Assembly (NCBI RefSeq): GCF_023053635.1
Contig: NC_086180.1
Location: 89,133,447 to 89,197,446, forward strand
Direction of reading: 5' to 3'
Length of the DNA stretch: 64,000 nucleotides
DNA from: Elgaria multicarinata webbii
Lineage: Eukaryota > Chordata > Lepidosauria > Squamata > Anguidae
Shown here: in pieces, positions 10,215 to 20,969 of the stretch
Numbering within the stretch: position 1 is the first letter of the stretch
Layout: the number at the start of each line of letters is the position of its first letter
The notes under the pieces: model-generated
What the model saw: the letters and a program-made list of their open reading frames with translations, nothing else
What the model was told of the DNA's origin: nothing
Database searches by the model: none
Program-made: the position numbers and the translations under genes

Positions 10215-10981
10215 GGGCCTTGCTAGACCTACCTGATAATCCGTCTGGGAGGCGGGGTGACGGCGCACTACAGCTAGCGCACGCCGTCACCCTTTTCCAG
10301 ACGTCAGCACGCAACGGGGCAAGGGAAAGCCCCGTTGCGCGCTCTGTGTTTTCCCCCCTTAAAGGGCCATGTGCGCAGGAGCGCACCGCCGAAAAGGTAA
10401 GTACTTTTTGCCCCTGCTTCCCCCCCACATTGCCTGATGCCCCCCTGCCCGCTCGCTCACCCGTCCTCCCCCCTCCCTGATGCCCTGTCCCCCGTCCTTC
10501 TTTCCCCCCCTCCCCGATGCCCTTCTTCCCCCACTCGCTCGCCCATCCTTCTTTCTCCCATCCCCCATCCCTGATGCCCAATGCCCTGTCCCCTGTCCTT
10601 CTTTCCCCCCCCTCCCCGATGCCTGTGCCCGTCCTTCTTTCCCTCCCCTCTCCTGCCAGGTCCAGCCTTTCCGCCGGCCCCTATCTCCCTCCCCTGTGAT
10701 TCCCCCCCCCGGCCCGAGGGGCACAGCGCTCATACGAGCGCTGTGCCCAGTCCGTGGCTTCTCCCGGCTACTCGCGAGAGAGCAGCTGGGAAAAGCCACA
10801 GACCCTGCTAGACCTGCCTCAGGCTGTGGCTGTGGAAAAACCGGGCCATAAGCGAATCCGCTTATGCTGGTTCAAACGAGGTCTTAGCCCGGCCTGACCC
10901 CGGAATCCCCTGTGTGTCATCTGGATGCACAGGAGGGAGACTGGGCCTCACACCACACTAAGGCCTCGTCTAGCAACGGCC
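10215..10981 (+). mobile_element. Non-autonomous DNA transposon, long form (B2, 767 bp)
   Basis: Ends GGGCCTTGCTAGACC and (complement) GGCCGTTGCTAGACG; 3-bp duplication AGA (10212-10214 and 10982-10984). Same family as 1921-2688, opposite orientation. It has an ATG at 10369-10371 followed 28 bp on by AAAAG|GTAAGT (donor 10397-10402), then a long C/CCTTCTTTCCCC tandem region (about 10410-10640). The right third carries the ATCCCCTGTGTGTCATCT core shared with the short A copies. No transposase. The open frames crossing it are products of low-complexity GC-rich sequence. Confidence 0.88.
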
Positions 10982-11082
10982 AGAGAGAGTGTGAGCACAA
11001 AGGGAGAAAGTTTTGTGGACACAAGAAGACTGGGCAGGCCAGGAAGCAACTGTTTCCACCAGTTCCCTTCCCTCATGGCACA

Positions 11083-11223
11083 GGCCACAGCTAGACCTAA
11101 GGTTTATCCTGGGATCATCCCGGGTTCACCCCTGCCTGAGCACTGGATCCCCTGTGTGTCACCTAGATGAACAGGTTTGACCCCTGGACGATCCAGGGAT
11201 AAACCTTAGGTCTAGCTATGGCC
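11083..11223 (+). mobile_element. Short palindromic MITE, family A copy 4 (141 bp)
   Basis: Ends GGCCACAGCTAGACC / GGTCTAGCTATGGCC. Flanks are ACA (11080-11082) and ATA (11224-11226), a 3-bp duplication with one change. It sits about 100 bp from the long form B2. Confidence 0.9.
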
Positions 11224-12736
11224 ATAATAGCACAATGTTTTATTTCTCATGGCACAATAGCAGTTCTCTCATGGTGCAGTACTTTGCCCTGTGGCAGAGG
11301 ACTTGGGTTATAGGCAGAGTGCAATAAACACTTCATGAAATCAGAAGTTCAGTCACTTTTGAACTTATTCAGTGAATACTAATAGAAATACTTTTAAATA
11401 TCAGCTGTTTTTCTCTACACTTTTATTATAAAATATTGGTCTTGGTGTGCTTCCACATAACTCCATCCATCTTGATTCACTTTACATTAGAAAAGAACAT
11501 TATGTACTCTCACAGTATTCACTGTGAGATTCCTATTAGGGGCTAAGGGGCAAACATGACGTGACCTGGGAGATCTGTGATCAGATCTCCTGGCCCCCAT
11601 CTATACAACAACGGGATTGCTCCTTATTGAATATAAACCCAAATTTTCATAGATTCGAATCTAGGCAAAGAGTGTCACACTGCAGCAGCAACAGCGATAT
11701 ATCTCCTGAATTTACTGCTCAGAATATGCAGTCATACGAGAGCCCTTGTGGAGCAAAGTTGCTTCGGTGGGCATGACCCCTTTTTGTTTGTAATGCAGTT
11801 ATTAATGTGCACATACGCACATATGAAGCTACGGAACCCTAGCGTTTTATCTGCGGAGCTCCACAGATTCATATAAGAGAAAACCTGGGGGGAAGGAACG
11901 AGGCAGCAGAGGAGGATGCGAGAGGGGGACTGCACACGTCTGCTCCCTCTGGCTGCCCGTCCCACCCTCTTTGTTTTAATTTTATAAGCTCTATCTGCGG
12001 AGCTCCTCAGATTCATATAATTAAAAATGAAAATGGTGGGAAGGAACGAGGCAGCCAGATGATGACGCGATAGGTGGGAAGGCAGGAAATTGGCCAATCA
12101 CTTTGTCCTGCCCTCAAAGCTACGCCCACATTTCAAAATTTGATTTAACTCCCCCATGACACATAACTATAATGCGGTGCAAACTCAAAGGTTGATCCAA
12201 AAGCCGTGGTAAATCGCAACTAAGAATCTGTGCATTTTACAGTTAAAACCCGGCGCTGCAGTGAATGGGTGGCTGCGTCACATGTCCTGAAACGTGAATC
12301 TAAAGCTGCCCATGGGTTGTAATGAAAGTAATACCCAAAGTAATGAAGCCCTGGAAAGTATGGTAATTACAAATGCCTTGGAAAGCTTGTAGACTAGTAT
12401 TCATTCACCAAAGACTATAGTAATAATAACCTGAATAGGAAAGGAAGTTGCAGCACTGTGGCTTGGTAACCCTTCTCTGTGTCAAATTTTAAATTGTAAG
12501 ACCCTTGGGGCAGGACATGTTTCTATTGCACTCTGTAAATTGCCATGCACACAAATGCACATTCCTTTCCTCTCCCTTGGATTCAGAGATATGCTATAGA
12601 GTTGGTGCCAATTTCTCCAGCCTGTTTCCACCTGCCAGCCATATTACACAATCTTCCTTTCCCTGAATCTGTGACTCCCTCAGTGTGTGATTTGCTGGAA
12701 TAGTGTGTGCTGTTGCCAACTAAGTAAGGACAAATA

Positions 12737-12740
<4 letters not shown>
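11224..12740. other. Intergenic stretch with an internal tandem duplication
   Basis: Contains two copies, about 145 bp apart, of a unit with CTGCGGAGCTCC, CAGATTCATATAA and GGAAGGAACGAGGCAG (about 11845-11917 and 11990-12060). The wider GC-richer block (about 11535-12310) may be one unknown repeat, but I cannot fix its ends. A LINE-tail-like phrase (TTGTAAGACCCTTGGGGCAG) lies near 12495. No gene seen. Confidence 0.45.

Positions 12741-12810
<70 letters not shown>
12741..12810. repeat. Compound microsatellite (GA)n(GT)n
   Basis: About 21 GA units followed directly by about 14 GT units. Long open frames on the minus strand here come from this repeat and are not genes. Confidence 0.97.
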
Positions 12811-12813
<3 letters not shown>

Positions 12814-13575
12814 GAGAGTACAATAAATATTTTGATGGCAGAAAAACAGGGAGTAATAGGAGTTGCAAAGAGACATTTTGCACAGAGAGGAGACTCAGCA
12901 CTATGGAATGCAGAGAGAAAGTGTTGGAGTACAACTTATTCATAAATTATATGGAATTGGGTGAGCAAAGCTAACCAAGTGTGTAGGAGGCACCAAATTA
13001 TTCAAGATGGTGAAAACCCAAGGAGTTTTGGGTGAATGGAAAATGACAATCCAGGGAAGACATGCTGGAGAGTACCCAGAAACCATTTGGTTCAATATGC
13101 TGGCACAGTAAGGCAAATTTGATGTTAGGAATAATTAGGAAAGAAATTGAAAATAAAACTGCAAGTACTATTATGCCTTTTTATACATAAAATCTCTGTC
13201 CAGCGACATTTAGAATAGTATATAGTTCATCTGGCTGCTCCATCTCAAAAAAGAAATGATGCAACCAGAATTGAATACCAATAATTATTAGGAACCGACA
13301 GCAGTCGAAAACTATTGCCTTCGTGTCCTTCTTGTAAGATTCCTGGAGGCATTGGGCATCTACCTACTGTTAGAAACACCGCTGAACTAGATGAACCTTT
13401 GTCCTAATTCCACAGGATGACCTGTGTGGCTGGTTAAGAAACAAAAAGGGGGGCACGTTTAGAGATGTTGGCGCTGAGAGAGAAGAGCAGATGTCTGCTA
13501 TGTGGTGTTGAGAGAGAAAAAGGAAGGGAAGAACACTCGGGTGTGGGGAAAGGTCAAGAAGGGTGGGTTAACAGA
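12811..13575. other. Unassigned intergenic sequence
   Basis: No supported feature. A phrase near 13385 (CTAGATGAACCTTTGTC) resembles the 3' region of CR1/L3-like LINEs but is too short to call. Confidence 0.4.
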
Positions 13576-13708
13576 AGCCGTTTCTACACCTGCCTTTTTT
13601 CCAGGGATCGTCCCAGGATCATCCCTGTGCCACACAGGGATGATCCCGGGAGCAGGCAGGGACGTTACCTCCATTTTCCTGGGATAATCCTTAGGTGTAG
13701 AAAGGGCC
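13576..13708 (+). mobile_element. Divergent palindromic MITE, A/C intermediate (133 bp)
   Basis: Ends AGCCGTTTCTACACC / complement GGCCCTTTCTACACC with a perfect AGA duplication (13573-13575 and 13709-13711). The body resembles family A (CCCAGGATCATCCCTG, GGGATAATCCTTAGG), but the ends carry the CTACACC seen in family C. It links the two families. Confidence 0.8.
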
Positions 13709-13798
13709 AGAGATTGAGTTAAAAGGAAAAAGGCTGTCTAAAGATGTATGAAAACTAGTGTCCCTGCTAATAACCTAAAAGTAGGCCTTAGTAAGATT

Positions 13799-14270
13799 TA
13801 TAGAATCATAGAATAGTAGAGTTGGAAGGGGCCTACAAGTCCATCAAGTCCAACCCCCTGGGGGCTCAATGCAGGAATCCACCCTAAAGCATCCCTGACA
13901 GATGGTTGTCCTGCTGCCTCTTGAAGGCCTCTAGTGTGGGAGATCCCACAACCTCCCTAGGCAACTGGTTCCATTGTCATACTGCTCTAACAGGCAGGAA
14001 TTTTTTCCTGATGTCCAGCTGGAATCTGGCTTCCTTTAACTTGAGCCCGTTATTCCGTGTCCTGCACTCTGGGAGGATCGAGAAGAGATCCTTGCTCTCC
14101 TCTGTGTGACAATCTTTTAGTATTTGAAGAGTGCTATCATGTCTCCCCTCAATCTTCTCTTCTCCAAGCTAAACATGCCCAGTTCTTTCAGTCTCTCTTC
14201 ATAGGGCTTTGTTTCCAGACCAGTGATCATCCTGGTTGCCCTCCTCTGGACACGCTCCAACTTGATTGGT
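13799..14270 (-). mobile_element. CR1 LINE, 3' fragment
   Basis: Complement ends in ATTCTATGATTCTATAAA and contains the standard CR1 3'UTR and the LFKYLKG-type C-terminal region. Truncated at its 5' end near 14270. Confidence 0.9.
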
Positions 14271-14290
14271 GCACCCCTGTTTTGGAGTGA

Positions 14291-15229
14291 CTATAAGAGA
14301 ATGTTTTTTTTTTTACCTTATCCCCAGTAATTTAGAAGAAAATTCTTCTGCTGTATTCACAGGAACACTACTTTATATTTGCAGCCCAAATTCGAGTAGT
14401 TAGGAGAAAGGGTAGGGTAGAGGGCATTTTGTTTTGGAGTAGGAGAGAAATTAATTCAGAAAACGTTAGGGTGAAAAAAGATAAAACCTGAAATGACCCC
14501 CCCCCCCCCCAAGTCAAGACATGTAGTTTTGCTAATAAAATTGCCTCTTGGAACCTGCTAGTGAAGAGGAATGACCCCCAAACGTGAAAAGATGTAGAAC
14601 AGACTGTACTAGAGGAAAAGGGGAGTCTTTTTGTTCCTCTTTCCTAAATATTTTTTATTTTTATTGTCCCTTCCTTTCCTTGCTAGAAATGTGGGGTTTG
14701 CATGGAACAGCAGCAGACACTGGAGAGAAATTACTGAGGTTGGTTATGTTCAGCCCGATCCTTACTCAAACCTTAGGCTTTGGCAGTATTCAAAGGGGCT
14801 TATTCACACGTAAGCGTCCATGGAACTGGAGTTACCATCCACTGGCGAGGGAATTTGCTCCGTCCACGTTTGCCTGTCTTGCAAAGGCTTTCTGCAACTG
14901 CCTGCCGAATTAACATGCAGAGTTCATGCATGTTTAATTCTAGAGTAAGATTCCATTGAGTTCCACAGGGCTTTTTACGCTTAAATATGTGGGCATATGA
15001 CTGTTGCAGCCTGAAATTGTACCACTTTTTTTTTAAAAAATGTGAAGCTAAAAGAAAGAAAAAAGTTGGAAGAGCGCTAAGGATGGTTAGTGAAATAAGT
15101 CAATTTATTCAATTGAACCGAAGTCTTGCCAGACAAGGTTGGGCTTGGCCCATTCCCCTACTTCGTTCCTCCCTCGCGTGGCTGAAAGCTTTTGGGTTGG
15201 GTTTAGAAGGCGATGGGAGGAGAAAGCGG
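14291..15229. other. Upstream region of TAPT1
   Basis: Holds a poly-C run (about 14500-14511) and a degenerate palindromic phrase around AGATTCCATTGAGTTCCAC (14948-14966) of a type common in reptile genomes. No gene recognised. It is the proximal 5' flank of TAPT1 and may hold distal promoter elements. Confidence 0.4.
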
Positions 15230-15805
15230 AGTAGGCCGCGAAAGGCAGAGAAGGAGGTTGCTATGGCAATGCCCCTTCTGCCTCTGTCAAGATGGCCGCC
15301 AGGACCGCTCGCCGCTCCCGTGCGCTGGAGAGGTGGGCCCGGCTGGTGCGCTCTTTGTCGCGCGGCGATGACGTACTCCGGGGGAGCAGCGGCGGCTTCC
15401 CTCAGCAGCAGCGAGGGACGGAGCTTGTGGCAGTCGCGCGCGTGAAGATGGCGGGCGTCGCCGATGCCGCCAGCCCGGGCGCCGGGGAGGGCGGGCGACG
15501 CGCTGCCCCAGAACACGCGCTGTTGCAGCCGGGCAGCGGGCAGCGGCGGAGCAGTTTCACGGGCGGAGACTCTCGGTCCCCTCACCCGTCGCCTGCACAC
15601 TTGGCACCTTCTGCTTCGAGCCCTCCTTCCCCCAACCCTGGGCAACAGCACAGAACCGAGACGCTGGGTTTCTACGAGAGCGATCCCCACCGGCAGCAGA
15701 AGCGCAGCGGACCCTCAGGTGAGATGTGTGGGGTGGGGGTGGAGAGCCCCCCCTCCCGGTGGGCTGGCAGAGCCCGGCTTGGTTTCTTCAGTGCCGGTGG
15801 CTTGA
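15230..15805. promoter_or_regulatory. TAPT1: CpG-rich TAPT1 promoter and first exon region
   Basis: A sharp rise in GC and CpG starts near 15230 and covers exon 1. Two AAGATGGCSG motifs (15289-15299 around CAAGATGGCCGCC, and 15445-15454 at the start codon) fit the YY1 consensus, which is often found just downstream of TATA-less transcription starts. I see no TATA box. The actual start site cannot be placed from sequence alone. Confidence 0.65.
15448..15718 (+). CDS. TAPT1: TAPT1 exon 1 (coding part)
   Basis: Codes residues 1-90 plus one base: MAGVADAASPGAGEGG at the start, a low-complexity Ser/Pro/Gly/Arg-rich N-terminus, and TETLGFYESD (about residues 71-80), which matches the conserved LGFYE-D motif before the membrane domain. 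The start was chosen because known TAPT1 proteins begin MAGV and the context is favourable (A at -3, G at +4). The frame is open upstream to another ATG at 15292, which would add 52 residues. Donor GTGAGA at 15719; splice phase 1. Confidence 0.9.
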
Positions 15806-15809
15806 CTCC

Positions 15810-15949
15810 GGCCGTAGCTGGACCTAAGGTTTATCCCAGGATCATCCCAGGTACGTCCCTGCCTGAGCGCTGGATGCCCTGTGTGGCACTTAGATGAACA
15901 GGTTTGACCCCAGGACTATCCTGGGATAAACCTTAGGTCTAGCTACGCC
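15810..15949 (+). mobile_element. Short palindromic MITE, family A copy 5
   Basis: Ends GGCCGTAGCTGGACC / GGTCTAGCTACG-CC; the flanks TCC and CCC do not match clearly because a poly-C run (about 15948-15960) abuts the right end. It starts only about 90 bp after the TAPT1 exon 1 donor, inside the CpG-rich region. Confidence 0.85.
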
Positions 15950-16367
15950 CCCCCCCCCCCACCCCGGTAAAGGTGAGAAGCAGCAGAACTCGCCTCCAGC
16001 GGAGCTAAGTTCTCTCATGCAGGGTCAGGTGAAAAGAGCAAGGCGAAAGTGCGTTTTGCTCAAGGTGAAAACAGGCTAAAATACACCAACACCCACTCCA
16101 CCCCGAGCCTGTACAGAGTGTATTTTCCACAGACTGTTTTCCCTCCCCGCTCCCGTGGGGTGGGGGTGGGGAGAAGACCTTTAGCGCTTAACTTCTAGAC
16201 AGGGAACGAAAAGGTGCTGCTGGGGTTGGAAACTCCAAGTCTGCAATCACTAATTTGGAAAGAGGAATTCTTGGAGAGAAATGTACTCTAGACCATCTCA
16301 AAAAACACTTCAGTCTGTTCGTATATTACAAGGTGGACTGAGCGCTGGTATTCCAAACCCATTCCAG

Positions 16368-16506
16368 GGTGGATCTACACTACTGCTTTTAAAGTGCTTT
16401 AAAGCATTTCGAAAATGTTTGGAAAACTGTATATGCAGTGTGTCCTGGGCCCCAACAGTTGTCAAAACTGTTATAAAGCGCTTTAAAGCAGTAGTGTAGA
16501 TCCCTC
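16368..16506. mobile_element. MITE family D copy 1 (139 bp)
   Basis: Inverted ends GGTGGATCTACACTACTGC / complement GAGGGATCTACACTACTGC; probable CAG duplication (16365-16367 and 16507-16509). The centre GTGTCCTGGGCCCCAACAG is identical to copy 2 at 21685-21814. Confidence 0.85.
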
Positions 16507-16556
16507 CAGGGCTGGCCCATGGGGAATGATCTTCCCAGTGGCCTTCTGATAACAGT

Positions 16557-16671
16557 CATCCTGGGATCATCCAGGGTTCGCCCCTGCCTGAGCACTGGAT
16601 CCCCTGTCACCTAGATGAACAGGTTTGACCCCTGGACAATCCAGGGATAAACCTTAGGTCTAGCTATGGCC
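16557..16671 (+). mobile_element. Short palindromic MITE, family A copy 6 (left end lost)
   Basis: The right end is intact (GGTCTAGCTATGGCC at 16657-16671). The left inverted repeat is diverged or replaced before TCATCCTGGGATC. It also lacks four bases of the GTGTGTC core. Confidence 0.8.
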
Positions 16672-19322
16672 ATGGACTCCCAGTAGTCCCTTTTATTCAT
16701 CCATAGAGATGTTGTAGTGGATAGATAGTCACTTGGAGGGATTTTGGTGGTGATGACTTCTGAGCTGGGGAAAGAAGAAGTGTGTGGGGAGGAAAACAAA
16801 ACAGAAACTTGCCCTCATTCAACCTCATATTGCCACTTTTTGAAATTAAAAAATGCCAGGAAGAATGCAAGTAGAAGTGAAGGGATAATCTGTTCTCTGA
16901 ATGTGTGTATTTTTTAACTAAGAAGCATCCTGTGAATGCTAGTTAAATCTGTTTGACAATCCTAGGTATTTGGGACTGAACAAGAATTCTGACTGAAGTA
17001 AAATACTTGGAAGGTTTCTCTCTGTCACTCTCACGACAGCAGAAAAGTCTTGTCTTACCAACTGCTTTCTGATTGGCTCTATTGTGCATGGCTTTTCCAA
17101 ACTTGTTTTTAGATTTGGGTGCTGTCAAAAGTTTTGAGCAATTGAGTTTTGCAAGCATTTTGTAAGCTAATGCTTATGTACTATTTGGCAACTCTTAATT
17201 GTTGTTTAGTTGGTCAGTCTCTCAGTATGTGCTAGTTCCCATTGCATTTGACTCATAAGTTTGTTATAGGCATGTCAGCAAAGGCAGTCAGCTATTTTTG
17301 GGAATCTAATTTTAGGCACCCAGGTTTGAAAAATTAGCCTAGAGATTTTACAGGTCATCAAAATATATTGAGGTTGTATCTAGATGTGAGCAGTGCACAC
17401 CTATATAATATTAACTTTTTCTCCTCCCAAGTAGTAAGTTAAGAATAGTAAGTCTAATACTTAACTAAATGCATTCTTAGGATTGGATTTGACAGCACAA
17501 GGCTGTGTGCACACTCACACTGTGGTGTTTTACGTATAGGCGTATGTGTCTGCATTTGACCACACCCACACAGGTACACATTTGGGTGCACAATTTAAAA
17601 GTGAGAGTTGTCATGTCTAATTTTAAATTGTGTTAAGAGTACATCGTAGTAGTTTTTGGATCTGTCTCACTTTTCTATCAGGAGGTGTGACTCTTAAAAC
17701 ACAAAGAGCTCTTACAAGCCCCTAGTTCAGTTTTACATCAAGGGTCAATTGCGAGGAAAATGAGCTCAAGAACAAAAAAGTTTGTGTTGCCTGCTTAGTG
17801 TATATAGTTATATTTGATATCAGTAATGGCTGTTAAAGCAATTATACTATAATGTTGTTTGTTAGAAGATAGCATGGAACACTTGAAAAGATATGGTGTT
17901 TCATTTCAGATTAACAAGTTGCTCAAATGGAGATAGAGGCATTGTTGTATTATTTGTGTTTCCATTTTTTCCCTCACTGCACGTGCTAGGAATGCTTCAT
18001 GTGGGAAAACAAATGATGTTAAAAATTGCTGTCAGGCATCTGCTTTATACAAATACAAGGTTGAACTGGCTTGCTTGTAAGATGAGAGTGAATAGTTGAG
18101 TGAATAGATAAAAATGATAATTCTATTATTATTTTTTTGAGGTTTTGAATACAGCATGCAAGTATCTGCTTATTGCAACATGCTGGTGAATGGAAACTGC
18201 TTGAATTTACTTTTCTGACATCGGCATATTTCATACAAGTCTTCATTGGAATTAGAACCTATTAGCTTATGCATGACTTTAATTCTGCTGTTTGCAAAAT
18301 GCTGCAATTATTTATCTCCTCCGCCCTCCCCCAGAAACCGCTGAGCTCTTTGCCTCTGAAGTCAGATAGTGGTAGAGGCAAAAAAGACAGCTCAGGAGAT
18401 GTGTTGTGGGCAGATTGCGGGAGGTTTGGCTCCTCGAGATCCAAAGCCCTCCCATTCCCTAGACCTGCTCCAGTATGCTGCAGGGCTGGGGCAGGGGGAG
18501 ATGAACGCAAGCCCTGGAGCTGACATTCATTTGGAGGGAAATTGTCAAAGTAGAAAATCAAAAGGGGAAGAAGGCGTGACAGGGTATTGGGCAAGGTGTG
18601 AACCTGCAGGGCTTTCAATAAGGTGCTTCCTACGCCTTCAGATCTTCCCATTCCTACCAGTAGGATTGCTTTGGTGATATTGCTAAGCTGTCACCCACAA
18701 CTTCTATAGCGTTCACAAGATTTACAGTATTGTTGATTGTGTCTGTTCATATGGATGAAACTGTACTAAAATTTAAGACATATCATTGGTAAATTAGCTT
18801 GATTAGAAATGTCTATAATTTATAATAAAATAGAAAAAATGTTTAGAGGGCTATCCTATGGTCTGCAATTTTATTTATTAAAATTATTTTAGGCCTCCTT
18901 AACTGTCAGTATAATATTGCTGCTGGAAATGTATTGGGCTATGTTAACAGCACAAAAATAGCTGTAGAAAAAAAGCTAAAGTAGCAGCACTCATGCCCAT
19001 TGTCACAGTGTGTCTGATAATGGCACCACCGTTCCTAGTGTGGTTCCAATCTCCCCACATTAATTAGCTAAAAGCACCAATGCCATGTTTTACACAATGC
19101 AAGCATGTGGGGGCACCTCTTGGGTATAGGAGTGTTATTAAATAGTGCAGTTTTCCATAATTACAAGATAAGCAGTCACTTAATGGACATGCGTATTTTT
19201 ACTTTACACAATCATCTGTGGTGAAATTGAGGATGTGGAAGTGTCATCCTTTGAAGAAAATTCTCCCCCCTCTTCGGGTTCTTGGTGGGTGTTTGTGTGT
19301 CAGATGTCCTGAGGCAAGGTAT
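16672..19322. other. TAPT1 intron 1 sequence, nothing recognised
   Basis: Mostly AT-rich unique-looking intron. A GC-richer patch at about 18310-18640 has overlapping open frames on both strands, but no motif or splice structure supports a gene. Confidence 0.5.
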
Positions 19323-19330
19323 CTATAAAG

Positions 19331-19557
19331 CAGGGGTGGAAAACACATGGGCCACAACCCTTATGTGGCTCCTGAATTCGGCGGGGGGGTGTGGGGGGAA
19401 AAGGAAAAAACATTGTCTATAGTGCTATTACTTTTTTGGTACTCTGTAGCACTATATATGTCATTTCCCCCTCAATGGCTCACAGAGAGGAGTCCATGGT
19501 AGAGGGGGTCCGGGAGGCAAAAACGGCTCTTGGACCTTTCATAGTTGCCCACCCCTG
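19331..19557. mobile_element. hAT-type MITE (227 bp)
   Basis: Begins CAGGGGTGGAAAAC and ends GCCCACCCCTG. Flanked by 8-mers CTATAAAG (19323-19330) and CTATAAGG (19558-19565), an 8-bp duplication with one change. The GGCCACAACC phrase inside is usual for hAT elements of this type. Confidence 0.85.
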
Positions 19558-19565
19558 CTATAAGG

Positions 19566-20398
19566 ATTCTGAGAGGAGAAGACAAGTGTCATTCATCTAC
19601 CATTATTTTTATTTTTAAGATGTGTTGTTCGATTTCTGAATGTTGGTATGAAAGCTCTCTGCCTTAAGTGTCTTCTCACTCGTGGGCTCCTACTTCTCTG
19701 GACTTGGGAGTAGAATGATTTGACATCTTGATACATGTGAATTGTTTTCCTTGTGATTTGATAGCGATTAACCAGAATCCATTGGGGGCAGTTGGGTGAG
19801 GAGTGAGAAATTCATCTTGAGAGCTTTAACTTCAGTGGGCATTTTCAATAAAGGCATCTCTCTTTGTTGGTGCTGCATTATGCTGTCAGGGATTGGGATA
19901 CTTCCTGAGCAAACATAGGATTGAATTTTAATAATTTCTTAAGAAAGAAGTTAATGGAAAGGAACCTTCCTGTCTTTGCTCCTACCTGCACCCCTCTCCC
20001 CAAAATTAACTTGAGGGTCAGGGGGCCATTCTGAACAGCATGGGATGGACTTTGAGAAGCTGCTGTGCATGGGGAGAATCAACAAAAATTGGACAGAGAT
20101 TTCATATGCAAGCAGAGCTCAAGCCATAGAGAGTGCCACTGCCTGATTTTGGTTGGTTACACAGACACGCTCACATACAGAGCAGCCTTTTGTGACCCAT
20201 TCCACACTGTCCAGGATGGTCTCCTGATCCTCTGTAAGAATTTCAGAGAGCTCAGGCAACTGCAGCAAAAATGGAAGGAACAAGGAATTTTCTTTTTATG
20301 AATTTCTTTCCATTCTTGGGATCCAAGCTGTAGAATTCTTACTAACTTTCAGTTCTTCCCAAGTTAACAATAGCTCAACCCAGTTAACCTTTTCTACT
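19566..20398. other. TAPT1 intron 1 sequence, nothing recognised
   Basis: No supported feature in this stretch. Confidence 0.5.
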
Positions 20399-20449
20399 AT
20401 TTATTTATTTATTGCGTTTCTATACTGCCCAATAGCCGAAGCTCTTATA
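20399..20449 (-). mobile_element. L2 LINE 3' tail fragment
   Basis: Complement matches the end of the L2 at 1560-1620 (AGAGCTTCGGCTATTGGGC, then ATAAATAAATAA). Its upstream part is cut by the element that starts at 20450. Confidence 0.85.
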
Positions 20450-20966
20450 GGACCTGTTCACACAATACGCTAATCCATTGTGGTTTGCTCAAAAACGTGA
20501 TCTACGGTGGGTTAGTGTGTTGTATGGCAGGAGATTTCCCTCCTCACGGTGGAACAAGTACCTATGCTCACTACCCACCTTCTGCAAGATGGTTAGTAGG
20601 CATCCAAGGTAGTTCCCAGCTGTCTGGTGGGAACCCTCTGGGCTTTTGGCCCTGAAACAAAGAATATGAAAAAAATGGCGGTGACCATAGAGTCCTCTGA
20701 CAAGAGCAACTGCCACTCCCAGTGACACCCTTGCTGCCGCGAACATCTTCTATGGTCATGCGGCTGTTTCTACAGCTAGGGAGACTGCTGTGGCCTGAGT
20801 CGTGCTGCAGTACCTGCTGGGATATGTCGGTGCTGCTGTGGGAGGCCGTGAATTTATCCATGGAGCAGTGAGCAGTAAGAAAACCATGGCGCTCCACGGG
20901 TTACATCCCTGTTCCATGGTTAATTCACTCACTACCCCCACCCCCCAGGTTCATGTAAACAGGGCC
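20450..20966. mobile_element. Non-autonomous DNA transposon, family F (517 bp)
   Basis: Begins GGACCTGTTCACACAATAC; the complement of the right end is GGCCCTGTTTACATGAAC. Flanked by ATA on both sides (20447-20449 and 20967-20969). It carries CTAATCCATTGTGG at the left and CATGGTTAATTCACTC near the right. It is inserted in an L2 tail. No transposase. Confidence 0.75.
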
Positions 20967-20969
20967 ATA

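Noticed and set aside
10189-10851. Several overlapping open frames on both strands, and the similar frames at 2122-2790
   Set aside because: They come from low-complexity GC-rich sequence inside the two long MITEs and have no domains.
12583-12943. Minus-strand frames with poly-Leu/Ser and poly-Thr/His
   Set aside because: Translation of the (GA)n(GT)n microsatellite.
15109-15690. A 193-residue minus-strand frame opposite TAPT1 exon 1
   Set aside because: It is the mirror of a GC-rich coding and CpG-island region, Arg/Ala-rich without any motif. A divergent non-coding transcript is possible but not shown by the sequence.
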